A stretch of 20,418 nucleotides of DNA from a virus: the IMG/VR virus record IMGVR_UViG_3300044634_003118, positions 1-20,418 of that record; one strand, 5' to 3'. This document shows positions 7,083 to 12,566 of this stretch, one piece after another (the stretch's first letter is position 1; every line of letters begins with the position of its first letter). The translations under genes were made by a program, and so were the position numbers. Below the pieces are notes generated by a model that saw only the letters and a list, made by a program, of their open reading frames with translations, was not told the origin of the DNA and did not search any database.

Positions 7083-7313
7083 CCCCCGAGGGCTATAGCC
7101 AGAAAAAACAAAGGCAATGAAATACTTATACCCCGGGGGGGGGAAATCCTTCCGAAAAATAAAAGGGGTCGCAATATTTTAGGGGGTCGACGTTTTTGGA
7201 TCATGTGCGTCGGCCATGCGTAGCCGGCAAAGTGTGGCCCATTTAATGGCCGTATTTATTGGATAAAAGTTGTCTATAATAAATCGACATATGCGTGTCG
7301 ACGTGTCGACGGC

Positions 7314-7341
7314 GCGGAGATTAGGGCCGATTAATCTCCGC
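7314..7341. repeat. Perfect 10-bp inverted repeat (hairpin or operator)
   Basis: Arms GCGGAGATTA (7314-7323) and TAATCTCCGC (7332-7341) are separated by 8 bases. There is no T-run on the downstream side of either strand (five A follow on the plus strand), so it is not a canonical terminator. It may be an operator or a structured leader, since it lies in the spacer that must carry the leftward promoter. Confidence 0.6.
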
Positions 7342-7512
7342 AAAAATGCGTAGGAAAATCCGAAAAAATCCGAGTTCACGCCCCTAAAAATGAATTTTTT
7401 ATGGGGAAAATGAAAATTTTTCGGTTTTCGGGGGGGGGTCAGTATGAGTCCGACCCCGCCACCCCCTGGATTTTTCAATTTTTGTGGGCGGGGTCTAATC
7501 CTGATAACATGA

Positions 7513-7531
7513 CTAATGATTAAATCATTAG
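7513..7531. repeat. 19-bp AT-rich palindrome at the left edge of the GC-rich block
   Basis: CTAATGATT and AATCATTAG flank a single central A, giving a perfect 9-bp-arm palindrome. It lies seven bases before one copy of the 11-bp inverted repeat that also occurs near the right edge of the block. Confidence 0.7.
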
Positions 7532-7537
7532 CAGGTT

Positions 7538-7548
7538 ACCCCGGATTC
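7538..7548. repeat. Left copy of 11-bp inverted repeat bracketing the GC-rich block
   Basis: ACCCCGGATTC here is matched by its exact reverse complement GAATCCGGGGT at 11572-11582. The pair encloses the whole compositionally distinct region. It could be a terminal inverted repeat of an inserted element or chance; 11 bp is short. Confidence 0.5.
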
Positions 7549-7589
7549 GGATCAATGGTAAGTTACTTACCTTTGATTTGTAAACCCCA

Positions 7590-8034
7590 CTTTCAACCGC
7601 CGGCGGACGGCGGGGCGGCCGCACGGGATCGGCAGCGGCAACGGTTGCCGCCCTTCCGGGGCGGCACGGGGCCGGCGGCAGGCCGGCGGCAAGGGTTTGA
7701 CCGTGCCGGCGGCAGGCCAGCGGACGGGGCAAGGGAAGGGGAAGCCCCGCACGGGGCGGCAAAGGGCGGCACGGGGCAAGGGAAGCCGGCGGACGGCAGC
7801 GGCAAACGGCAGCGGGGCGGCGGACGGACGGCAAGGGCGGCAAGGGCGGCAAGCTGCCCCGGCTTTGCCTAGGCGGGGCGGCACGGGGCGGAAAGGGGAA
7901 AGGGGAAGGGCGGACGGGGTTTGCCGCACATGAATCACAAGCGGCGGCAAATATGGGGCAAATAGGGGGCCAGGCACCCCCCTACGGGGGTTTAACGGGG
8001 CTTGTGCGGCACGGTTGCACGGTTGCGAACTAGG
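7590..8034. other. GC-rich low-complexity non-coding stretch (left flank of accessory block)
   Basis: Built from a few recurrent words (GGCGGC, CGGACGG, GGCACGG, GCAAGGG) with G strongly favoured on the plus strand. Open frames here are a by-product of the composition: their products are runs of Pro/Arg/Ala or Gly/Arg with no domain-like pattern. It lies downstream of the terminator that ends the accessory operon. Near 7965-7992 it includes a short hairpin (ACCCCC/GGGGGT) and one copy of a 16-bp repeat shared with the right flank. Confidence 0.6.
7968..7983 (+). repeat. 16-bp direct repeat GGCCAGGCACCCCCCT, left copy
   Basis: An identical copy is at 11243-11258 in the opposite GC-rich flank, and a 13-base partial copy (GGCCAGGCACCCC) lies near 9259 inside the 315-residue gene. 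The repetition in both non-coding flanks suggests a shared origin of the flanks. Confidence 0.65.
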
Positions 8035-8065
8035 GAAAAGAAAAGCCCCGGACGTGCCGGGGCTT
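8035..8065 (-). terminator. Rho-independent terminator of the accessory operon
   Basis: On the minus strand a perfect 9-bp stem (AAGCCCCGG/CCGGGGCTT) with a 5-base loop is followed by TTTTCTTTTC. It lies about 25 bases beyond the stop of the last accessory gene (8091) and confirms that the block is transcribed leftward. Confidence 0.85.
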
Positions 8066-8090
8066 GTAAGGGTTGCGGGGCGGCGGGGCT

Positions 8091-8657
8091 TCATTCCAGC
8101 GGCGGCGGATTAAAGGCCGGCCAGCGGCGGGATTGAATCACCCCATCAATTGGATCATGCAAACGGTAAAGGCCGGCCAACTTATTAAAGTAAACGGCAA
8201 GCCGGGGCAGCAGCTCCGGCGGCAACCGTTTAAGCACGGCACGGGCCGCGCAACCCCCTTCCGGCCATTGCCCGGTGCCGTAATAATGGCGGCAACCGCC
8301 GGCAAGGGCGGAGGCATGATCCGCTGCCCAATCCCATATGTAACCGGGGGCACCGTGGCCATATGCCGTTGCCTTTATCAATCGAAGGGCGGCAGCGGCA
8401 AGCCGGGGCTTGTGAGCTGTCCAGCCAATCAAATCCGAATTCCGCCCGGTTGCGTAAAACGAAAGCAGCGGGGAAAACGGCAAGGGGTAAACCGTGCCGG
8501 AAACCGTCCGCCGCTTGCCGCCGGAGGTGACTTGCACGGCAGCCGGCAAACCGTGGCCGGCGTACCCCGTTGCAACCGCCGTCCGGGTGATCCCGTCCCG
8601 GCAAACAACCGGCAACCGTTTGCCGGGGTAATAGCGGAAACCTTGGGAGTTAAACAT
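8091..8657 (-). CDS. Accessory-block hypothetical protein, 188 aa
   Basis: The ATG at 8657 overlaps the end of the 315-residue gene by 8 bases, and a terminator follows the stop. The sequence begins MFNSQGFRYYPGKRLPVVCRDG and has a plausible mix of hydrophobic and charged residues, including YFNKLAGLYRLHDPIDGVIQ near the C-terminus. No family recognised. Codon use (CTT/TTG Leu, ATT Ile, CCG Pro) matches the other accessory genes, not the phage core. A plus-strand frame over the same bases is judged a shadow. Confidence 0.6.
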   Translation of the reverse strand: MFNSQGFRYYPGKRLPVVCRDGITRTAVATGYAGHGLPAAVQVTSGGKRRTVSGTVYPLPFSPLLSFYATGRNSDLIGWTAHKPRLAAAALRLIKATAYGHGAPGYIWDWAADHASALAGGCRHYYGTGQWPEGGCAARAVLKRLPPELLPRLAVYFNKLAGLYRLHDPIDGVIQSRRWPAFNPPPLE

Positions 8658-9597
8658 GAGCGGCGGCAACGGTTGCGCGGATGACAAAGCCGGATTGATC
8701 GGCCCGGGCCTTGCCTTTTGCTTTCAATATGCCGATGCGGCCCCGTCCGTCCGCCGCTTTCCTATCTAGAAAACGCAAGTCATGCCGATCAGCGGAAAAG
8801 GTGGGGCGGGCTTCCGGCAGGCCGGGAAGGGCGAACCGCTGCCCCGGCCTTACCCCGTCCGCCACGGCGGCAACGTTCACGCCGGCGGCAAGGGCCAAGC
8901 CGGCGGCGGCGGCGTTTGTTTCAGAATAAGAAAAGGTCAGGTGATAATTCCGGGGAAGCTCACCTTTAGCAAAGGCAACGGCACGGCGGAGGGATTTACT
9001 ATAATCATAAAAACGCAACCGGGGGAATTCCGTAAACAACTCCGGGGCCAGCTTTTCCCACGGGAGATCGCTTGTGCCGTTCAACCGTACAACCGGTTTT
9101 AAGCCCCGCCGATTTGCTTTCCTGATCAATGCGGCAATTTCTCCTTTAAGGGCGGCAATAAAGCCGGCCCGGTTTTCATGTAGAAAACGGGTTCGCATGA
9201 CCCGGGCTTTATTGACCGCTTCAAATATGCCGGCACGGCCTGCCGTAAAGAGACAAGCGGCCAGGCACCCCGCGGACGCATGGGGGCAAAGGTTACCGAC
9301 CCCGGCAAGCTGCCCCGGGGCAAGGTATAAAATCCCGGTCAGGTAACCGCTTGCCGTCCCCTTATCCGTCTTTGCGTCCGCTTCTACTGACAGCAAATAT
9401 GACGGCATATAGAAGGGAAGCAAAGCGGCGGGGTGGATCACCGGGGCGGCGGGGCGGGGCAAGCCGGCGGAATAATGGCCACCGTCCGGGCCGGACGTGC
9501 CGGCGGACTTCGGGGGGCATAGGTTTGCCGGCTTCATGCCGGCGGTGATCAGGAAAGCCGGTTTAACCGCCGGCACGGGATTGTTTATGGGTTTCAT
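8650..9597 (-). CDS. Conserved phage/plasmid-type protein with CPHASAGCLAAC cysteine motif
   Basis: 315 residues. Residues 1-60 are Pro/Ala-rich and probably disordered. From about 88 the sequence follows a pattern I recall from uncharacterised phage and plasmid proteins: YLAPGQLAGVGNLCPHASAG followed by CLAACLFTAGRAG (Cys104, Cys111, Cys115), RLNGTSDLPWE (about 161-171), FYDYSKS (196-202), NYHLTFSYSE, DLRFLD and GILKAKGKA near the end. Three cysteines close together suggest a metal or cluster site, and the Gp88-type phage proteins share a similar CPxxxxC flavour, but no reaction is known to me. It is the longest and best-supported gene of the block. The ATG at 9597 is preceded by an 18-base leader without G. 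Confidence 0.78.
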   Translation of the reverse strand: MKPINNPVPAVKPAFLITAGMKPANLCPPKSAGTSGPDGGHYSAGLPRPAAPVIHPAALLPFYMPSYLLSVEADAKTDKGTASGYLTGILYLAPGQLAGVGNLCPHASAGCLAACLFTAGRAGIFEAVNKARVMRTRFLHENRAGFIAALKGEIAALIRKANRRGLKPVVRLNGTSDLPWEKLAPELFTEFPRLRFYDYSKSLRRAVAFAKGELPRNYHLTFSYSETNAAAAGLALAAGVNVAAVADGVRPGQRFALPGLPEARPTFSADRHDLRFLDRKAADGRGRIGILKAKGKARADQSGFVIRATVAAAHV

Positions 9598-9615
9598 GGG
9601 TTTTAGGGGAAAGGG

Positions 9616-9981
9616 TTAAGCGGCGGACTTTGCGGGGATTCCGGTCGGAAAGTGAACATCCGCTTTCCATGCGGCGGCAAAGGCAATTGCCTTTAAATAA
9701 TCCCCTAAAACCTGCGGCATGGGCCGGCCAAGCGGCGACATAAAAACACCGTCACCGCGCTCCCATATGCCGGTCGGCATCCCTTCGGGGATGAGCTGCA
9801 TAGGGAGCCGGGTGAATTCAAGTTTAAGCTCACCGTGGCAAGCCCCGGCTTCCCATGCGATCAGCACGGCAGCGGGGCGGCGGCGGAGGTTAACGGATTG
9901 GATGGTAACGGGCGAACCGTCCGCCGCTTTACGGGCGGCGGTCAGGATTGCACGGGCGGCGGTTGTTTGATCGGTTTTCAT
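9616..9981 (-). CDS. Accessory-block hypothetical protein, 121 aa
   Basis: The start is the ATG at 9981, ten bases after the upstream stop; a longer frame extends into Pro-rich translation of the neighbouring gene and is rejected. N-terminal helix MKTDQTTAARAILTAARKA, then beta-like VTIQSVNLRRRPAAVLIAWEAG and a helical C-terminus YLKAIAFAAAWKADVHF. Function unknown. The leader is C/T-rich without G. Confidence 0.62.
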   Translation of the reverse strand: MKTDQTTAARAILTAARKAADGSPVTIQSVNLRRRPAAVLIAWEAGACHGELKLEFTRLPMQLIPEGMPTGIWERGDGVFMSPLGRPMPQVLGDYLKAIAFAAAWKADVHFPTGIPAKSAA

Positions 9982-9991
9982 GTGGGGGAAA

Positions 9992-10231
9992 TTAAGCGGA
10001 AGGGGTTTGATCGGCGGCAAAAGCGGCAACCCGGTTTGCTTCCCAGTTGGAATAGTGGGCAAGGGCGGCGGCAAGCTGCTGGAATTGTTCAAACCGGGCG
10101 GCGTAAAGGTCGCCGGCGGTTCCGGAATCAAACCGATTTTCGGCGTCATGCGCGGACTGGATGACGGAAAAGGCGGCATCAATTGCCTCCCTGATAACGG
10201 GATCGGCGGCGGGGTCGGATTGTTTGCTCAT
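9992..10231 (-). CDS. Accessory-block hypothetical protein, 79 aa
   Basis: Helical, Ala-rich acidic protein (REAIDAAFSVIQSAHDAENRFD; AARFEQFQQLAAALAHYSNW). ATG at 10231 follows a 14-base leader made only of C, T and A. No motif recognised. Consistent spacing, direction and leader type with its neighbours support it as a real gene. Confidence 0.6.
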   Translation of the reverse strand: MSKQSDPAADPVIREAIDAAFSVIQSAHDAENRFDSGTAGDLYAARFEQFQQLAAALAHYSNWEANRVAAFAADQTPSA

Positions 10232-10245
10232 GTTAGGGGAAAGGG

Positions 10246-10557
10246 TTAAAGGGAAGCACCGGCGGCACGGGCCGCAAGGGAAGCGGCGGCTTGTTCCAAG
10301 TTGCCGGCGGATTCATGCCCAAGGGAAAACCGGGGGAACGTTTGCCGGAGGTAACGGGCCGCACCGGTCAACTTTGCCCCGGCATCAATTGAAAGGAGAT
10401 CGGCAAGGGAGATGCAACCGGCCACTTCGTCTAGCTCATTCAAAACATAAACGGCGGTTTCAGGTGCGTCCGCTTGCAATGTGTTTGCCAAGTTGTCCGC
10501 TTCCATGGCGGCAATTTGGATGATATGGGAAACCGGCATGAGGTTAACGGAATGCAT
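10246..10557 (-). CDS. Accessory-block hypothetical protein, 103 aa
   Basis: Starts MHSVNLMPVSHIIQIAAMEAD; internal ATG codons at residues 7 and 18 are alternative starts. It has an N-terminal helix, a short strand AVYVLNELDEVAG and a helical, Ala-rich C-terminal half with a Tyr/Arg segment (AARYLRQTFPRF). No family recognised. The 12-base leader lacks G. Confidence 0.58.
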   Translation of the reverse strand: MHSVNLMPVSHIIQIAAMEADNLANTLQADAPETAVYVLNELDEVAGCISLADLLSIDAGAKLTGAARYLRQTFPRFSLGHESAGNLEQAAASLAARAAGASL

Positions 10558-10569
10558 AGGGGGAAGGGA

Positions 10570-10653
10570 TTAAAGAGAGAGAAAGGCAACGGCGGTAATC
10601 CACATGAGGAAAACGATAGCGGCGGCGGTCAGGGCGTCTTTTAGGTGTTGCAT
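10570..10653 (-). CDS. 27-residue membrane peptide
   Basis: A tiny frame fits between two accessory genes. Its ATG (10653) is 19 bases after the upstream stop, and the leader is made only of C and T. Its stop is 12 bases before the next start. The product is MQHLKDALTAAA followed by a hydrophobic stretch IVFLMWITAVAFLSL, a probable single membrane helix. Position, spacing and leader match the neighbours, which is the evidence for it. Function unknown. Confidence 0.5.
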   Translation of the reverse strand: MQHLKDALTAAAIVFLMWITAVAFLSL

Positions 10654-10672
10654 AGGAGGGAAGGGGAAGGGG

Positions 10673-10870
10673 TTAAGCGGTTGCACGGTTCAATTCAGAT
10701 TCAACTAAATCAGGGCAGCCGGCGAAAAAGTAAAACCCCACCGTGGCAAGCTGGCCGTAGCAAACCGCACGGGCGGCGGTTTCCCCGTGCCGTGCGGCGT
10801 AAAGGGAAAACCCTTTTGCGGCGGCATGAGACGTTTTGATATGAGCGGGAACGTTATCGGAGTTATACAT
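10673..10870 (-). CDS. Accessory-block hypothetical protein, 65 aa
   Basis: The ATG at 10870 (MYNSDNVPAHIKTSHAAAKG) is preferred; the longer frame to 11029 would overlap the gene upstream. Contains AARHGETAARAVCYGQLATVGFYFFAGCPDLVESEL, with a hydrophobic/aromatic patch and two Cys. No family recognised. Confidence 0.55.
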   Translation of the reverse strand: MYNSDNVPAHIKTSHAAAKGFSLYAARHGETAARAVCYGQLATVGFYFFAGCPDLVESELNRATA

Positions 10871-10938
10871 GGGAGTATTGAGTACGGGATTGAGAAAGAG
10901 GGAAGCGGCGGGGCTTGTCAAACGGTTTGATTGAGTGA

Positions 10939-11106
10939 TCAGGAAATGATATAGGTATAATTTCCAAGGGCGTTTAGTTCGCGCACCGTATTGTCCAGCT
11001 GATCCAGCTTGCGTTTGAATGCCATCCAATCGCCGTTAGGGTTAAGGAGCTTTAGCTCCGCCTGCAGGGATTTAATTTCACTAATAATTTGGGATTCGGT
11101 TTTCAT
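10939..11106 (-). CDS. Small coiled-coil-like protein, 55 aa, first gene of the accessory operon
   Basis: A frame from the ATG at 11106 to a TGA at 10939-10941 encodes MKTESQIISEIKSLQAELKL, an Asn-Pro-Asn-Gly turn, then a second helix with RKLDQLDNTVRELNALG. Two amphipathic helices joined by a Gly turn suggest an oligomerising helical hairpin. Its composition is less GC-rich than its neighbours. A 68-base gap separates it from the next gene. Promoter not identified; CATAAT at about 11165-11170 (minus strand) is a weak -10 candidate. Confidence 0.6.
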   Translation of the reverse strand: MKTESQIISEIKSLQAELKLLNPNGDWMAFKRKLDQLDNTVRELNALGNYTYIIS

Positions 11107-11242
11107 GTGTCAGGGGATCGGGTACGGGATGAGACAAAGGCCCGGGCGGCGGCCGGTCAACGTCATTATGTCATAAAGTTTGCCCCCTATTTTTGGACAT
11201 GGGAAGCCCCGCCGGCGGACGGTTAAACGGCACGGCAACGGC

Positions 11243-11258
11243 GGCCAGGCACCCCCCT
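11243..11258 (+). repeat. 16-bp direct repeat GGCCAGGCACCCCCCT, right copy
   Basis: Exact match to 7968-7983 in the left flank, in the same orientation, about 3.3 kb apart. Confidence 0.65.
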
Positions 11259-11369
11259 CTTTCGGCACGGCAGCGGGGCAGGCGGACGGCAATCCCTACC
11301 CCTTGCCGCCGGCAGGCGGACGGGGTGCGGGGCGGGGCGGCGGCGGACGTGCCGCCGTTCCCTATAGGC

Positions 11370-11405
11370 GGACGGACGGACGGACGGACGGACGGACGGA
11401 CGGAC
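11370..11405. repeat. GGAC tetranucleotide tandem repeat, nine units
   Basis: Nine uninterrupted GGAC units followed by GG. The three-unit repeat would encode Pro-Ser-Val-Arg on the minus strand, but no supported gene covers it. Short CGGACGG fragments are scattered through both GC-rich flanks, so it looks like local slippage expansion of the prevailing word. Confidence 0.9.
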
Positions 11406-11550
11406 GGCAGCTGATCAGGCGGACGGCAACGGCACGGCACGGCAATCGGTTGCACGGACGGCAAAGCGGCAAGGGAAGCACGTCAACGGCAGGCCGGCAG
11501 GCCGGCACGGCCGGCCAATCGGCCACGGTTGCGGGGCGGCGGCAGGGTTT

Positions 11551-11568
11551 GTTCAATAATTATTGAAC
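11551..11568. repeat. 18-bp perfect palindrome at the right edge of the GC-rich block
   Basis: GTTCAATAATTATTGAAC reads the same on both strands and marks the abrupt change from GC-rich to mixed composition. It is three bases before the right copy of the 11-bp inverted repeat. It mirrors the AT-rich palindrome at 7513-7531, though the sequences differ. Confidence 0.75.
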
Positions 11569-11571
11569 CCT

Positions 11572-11582
11572 GAATCCGGGGT
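11572..11582. repeat. Right copy of 11-bp inverted repeat bracketing the GC-rich block
   Basis: GAATCCGGGGT is the reverse complement of 7538-7548. A further 12-bp palindrome, GATTCGCGAATC, lies at 11594-11605. Confidence 0.5.
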
Positions 11583-11745
11583 GAGGAACCCAGGATTCGC
11601 GAATCATGACCTTTTTAATCATGTATTGCCGACTCATGTATAGACTCCCCACTAAGGAATCTATTCCCCCATCCGCCAGCGGGGGGGGCGAAGCCCCACC
11701 GACCCCGTTAAAAACATGGGGGTAAACCAACGAAAACCATATGTT

Positions 11746-11793
11746 TTGCTACTATGTTGGTCTAGGCAATCACAGTAGCAACCACAGTAGCAA
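11746..11793. promoter_or_regulatory. Three AGTAGCAA-type repeats, possible operator
   Basis: CACAGTAGCAA occurs at 11771-11781 and 11783-11793 as direct repeats 12 bases apart. A third copy with one change (CATAGTAGCAA) lies inverted at 11746-11756. Repeated sites of about 11 bp spaced one helical turn apart suggest a bound protein. CATATA/TATAGA (about 11796-11803) immediately downstream could be a -10 region, but this is weak. Confidence 0.5.
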
Positions 11794-11809
11794 TACATAT
11801 AGACAATTC

Positions 11810-11854
11810 ATTTACTTTGTATCTCCCTTTACAGGGAGATTAAACAAAGTAAAT
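11810..11854 (+). other. Long two-stage hairpin upstream of the late operon
   Basis: An outer 11-bp stem (ATTTACTTTGT 11810-11820 with ACAAAGTAAAT 11844-11854) and an inner 8-bp stem (ATCTCCCT 11821-11828 with AGGGAGAT 11833-11840) share a 4-base loop. A 3-base bulge lies on one side. No T-run follows, so it is more likely a structured leader RNA, processing site or protein-binding site than a terminator. Confidence 0.7.
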
Positions 11855-11900
11855 AATGGCCAAGCCATTATAGCCTTTACGCCTTTGAGGGCGTAGGCTA
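11854..11900 (+). other. Two further back-to-back hairpins
   Basis: TAATGGC/GCCATTA (11854-11870, 3-base loop) is followed at once by a second hairpin. That hairpin pairs TAGCCT 11871-11876 with AGGCTA 11895-11900 and ACGCC 11879-11883 with GGCGT 11890-11894, with a 2-base bulge and 6-base loop. With the preceding hairpin they fill 91 bases without unpaired gaps and end 12 bases before the first late gene. Confidence 0.65.
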
Positions 11901-11912
11901 AATGTCTGGCCA

Positions 11913-12281
11913 ATGAGCCAACCCTTCCGCCCCTTCCGTCGCCGCGCCGGCAAGGCGATCACCCGTCGTCCCGAGTCGCCGTGGGCGAGGGCATGGCGTC
12001 TGTCGCCCGAGCGGATGCGCGAACACATCAGCCGGCTGAACGAGGCGAGGACGGCCAAGTCGGAGGAAGCCGCCCAGCTTGTCCAGGCGGTGCTGAACCT
12101 GATCCCGACCGACCGGGGTTACCGCGCCCACGAAATCCGAGACCTGTTCGCCGCCGAGTGGGGACGGTGCTACGACGAGCCGCTGACGAAGAAGGACGCC
12201 TGGAACAAGATTCGCAAGGCCATGCGTCACGGGATGCTCGCCCGGGATGACAACGGTTTGATATTTCCACGACACGGGTAG
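11913..12281 (+). CDS. Hypothetical protein, 122 aa, first gene of the late operon
   Basis: Very basic N-terminus (MSQPFRPFRRRAGKAITRR), then helices and a C-terminal segment RGYRAHEIRDLFAAEWGRCYDEPLTKKDAWNKIRKAMRHGMLARDDNGLIF whose helix-helix-strand rhythm resembles a winged-helix domain. This suggests a DNA-binding protein, possibly a regulator of the late genes or a terminase accessory factor. The ATG at 11913 has no SD and sits just after a chain of hairpins. Core-type codon use. Family not recognised. Confidence 0.6.
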   Translation: MSQPFRPFRRRAGKAITRRPESPWARAWRLSPERMREHISRLNEARTAKSEEAAQLVQAVLNLIPTDRGYRAHEIRDLFAAEWGRCYDEPLTKKDAWNKIRKAMRHGMLARDDNGLIFPRHG

Positions 12282-12290
12282 CCGATTGAC

Positions 12291-12566
12291 TTGGCCGATG
12301 TCGGGCGTAACCATGACGGCGTGGTACGAAACAACGACATCAGCGGAGACAACTTCCGAGCGGCCTGCGAAACTCTCGTAGCCGACGCCCAGCACCTGCG
12401 ACGCATCGGTGGCATGAACATCATCCGGGCCGCGCACATCCATGAGCAGAGCGGTGACGAGGAAGTCTCGCAACTTCTGATCTCCGAGGCGGCGGTCATG
12501 TTATCGGTGGCCAGTCAGATTGAGGACTTGCTCTGTCCTCCCAGCGATCCCGATGCCAATCTATGA
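12291..12566 (+). CDS. Hypothetical protein, up to 91 aa, non-ATG start
   Basis: The frame opens with a TTG at 12291, nine bases after the previous stop. A GTG ten codons later is an alternative, and the first ATG is not until residue 42. The core (NFRAACETLVADAQHLRRIG; LISEAAVMLSVASQIEDLL) is helical and ends with a Pro/Asp-rich tail overlapping the next gene by 14 bases. No family recognised. It fills an otherwise empty gap in the late operon, and its composition matches coding DNA. Confidence 0.5.
   Translation: MADVGRNHDGVVRNNDISGDNFRAACETLVADAQHLRRIGGMNIIRAAHIHEQSGDEEVSQLLISEAAVMLSVASQIEDLLCPPSDPDANL

Larger units (their letters stand above)
7083..7589. other. AT-rich non-coding spacer upstream of the leftward operon
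   Basis: No convincing gene. This stretch must carry the leftward promoter for the recombination operon, but I see no clear -35/-10 pair. A TATAAT-like sequence sits at 7275-7280 on the plus strand without a good -35. Other structure includes a 10-bp palindrome GGCTATAGCC at 7088-7097 just before the first gene, a tandem GTGTCGAC at about 7295-7310, a perfect hairpin at 7314-7341, and repeated AAATCCGA at about 7353-7371. The base composition is strikingly AT-rich next to the GC-rich block that follows. Confidence 0.6.
11107..11550. other. GC-rich low-complexity non-coding stretch (right flank of accessory block)
   Basis: Same word-poor, G-rich composition as the left flank (GGCGGAC, GGCACGG, GGCAACGG). 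It contains a GGAC microsatellite and a copy of the 16-bp repeat. All frames give Pro/Arg/Ser or Gly/Arg low-complexity products, so I see no gene. It must contain or precede the accessory-operon promoter. Confidence 0.6.
11583..11912. other. Non-coding regulatory spacer before the late operon
   Basis: About 330 bases with no convincing gene. It contains TCATGTAT twice (about 11614-11638), a GGGGC-GAA-GCCCC stem near 11687-11698, AGTAGCAA repeats (11746-11793) and three consecutive hairpins (11810-11900). It separates the leftward accessory operon from the rightward packaging operon and is the natural place for the late promoter, an operator or a packaging site. Confidence 0.6.

Noticed and set aside
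7179-7478. 99-residue minus-strand frame in the AT-rich spacer
   Set aside because: TTG start, covers a hairpin and homopolymer runs, unlike neighbouring gene composition; probably chance.
7590-8034. CRISPR array or coding repeats suspected from recurring GC-rich words
   Set aside because: Repeated words are short and irregularly spaced, with no constant repeat length or unique spacers.
7567-8094. 175-residue minus-strand Pro/Arg/Ala-rich frame in the left GC-rich flank
   Set aside because: Product is simple-sequence translation of GGC/CGG words, spans the terminator at 8035-8065, and has no domain-like segment.
11180-11566. Gly/Arg-rich plus-strand frame (128 residues) and Pro/Arg/Ser-rich minus frames in the right GC-rich flank
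   Set aside because: They translate the GGAC microsatellite and similar words; no support for a real protein.
11680-11705. GGGGC-GAA-GCCCC hairpin as a terminator
   Set aside because: Neither strand has a T-run after the stem, so it cannot be called an intrinsic terminator.
11606-11725. 39-residue plus-strand frame starting MTFLIMYCRLMYRL
   Set aside because: Ends in a low-complexity Pro/Gly tail over a GC hairpin, is not close-packed with any gene, and has no leader feature seen elsewhere.
11760-11910. tRNA gene suspected from consecutive stems before the late operon
   Set aside because: The stems are arranged in a row, not as a cloverleaf; no acceptor stem, TTC-loop or anticodon arm could be laid out.
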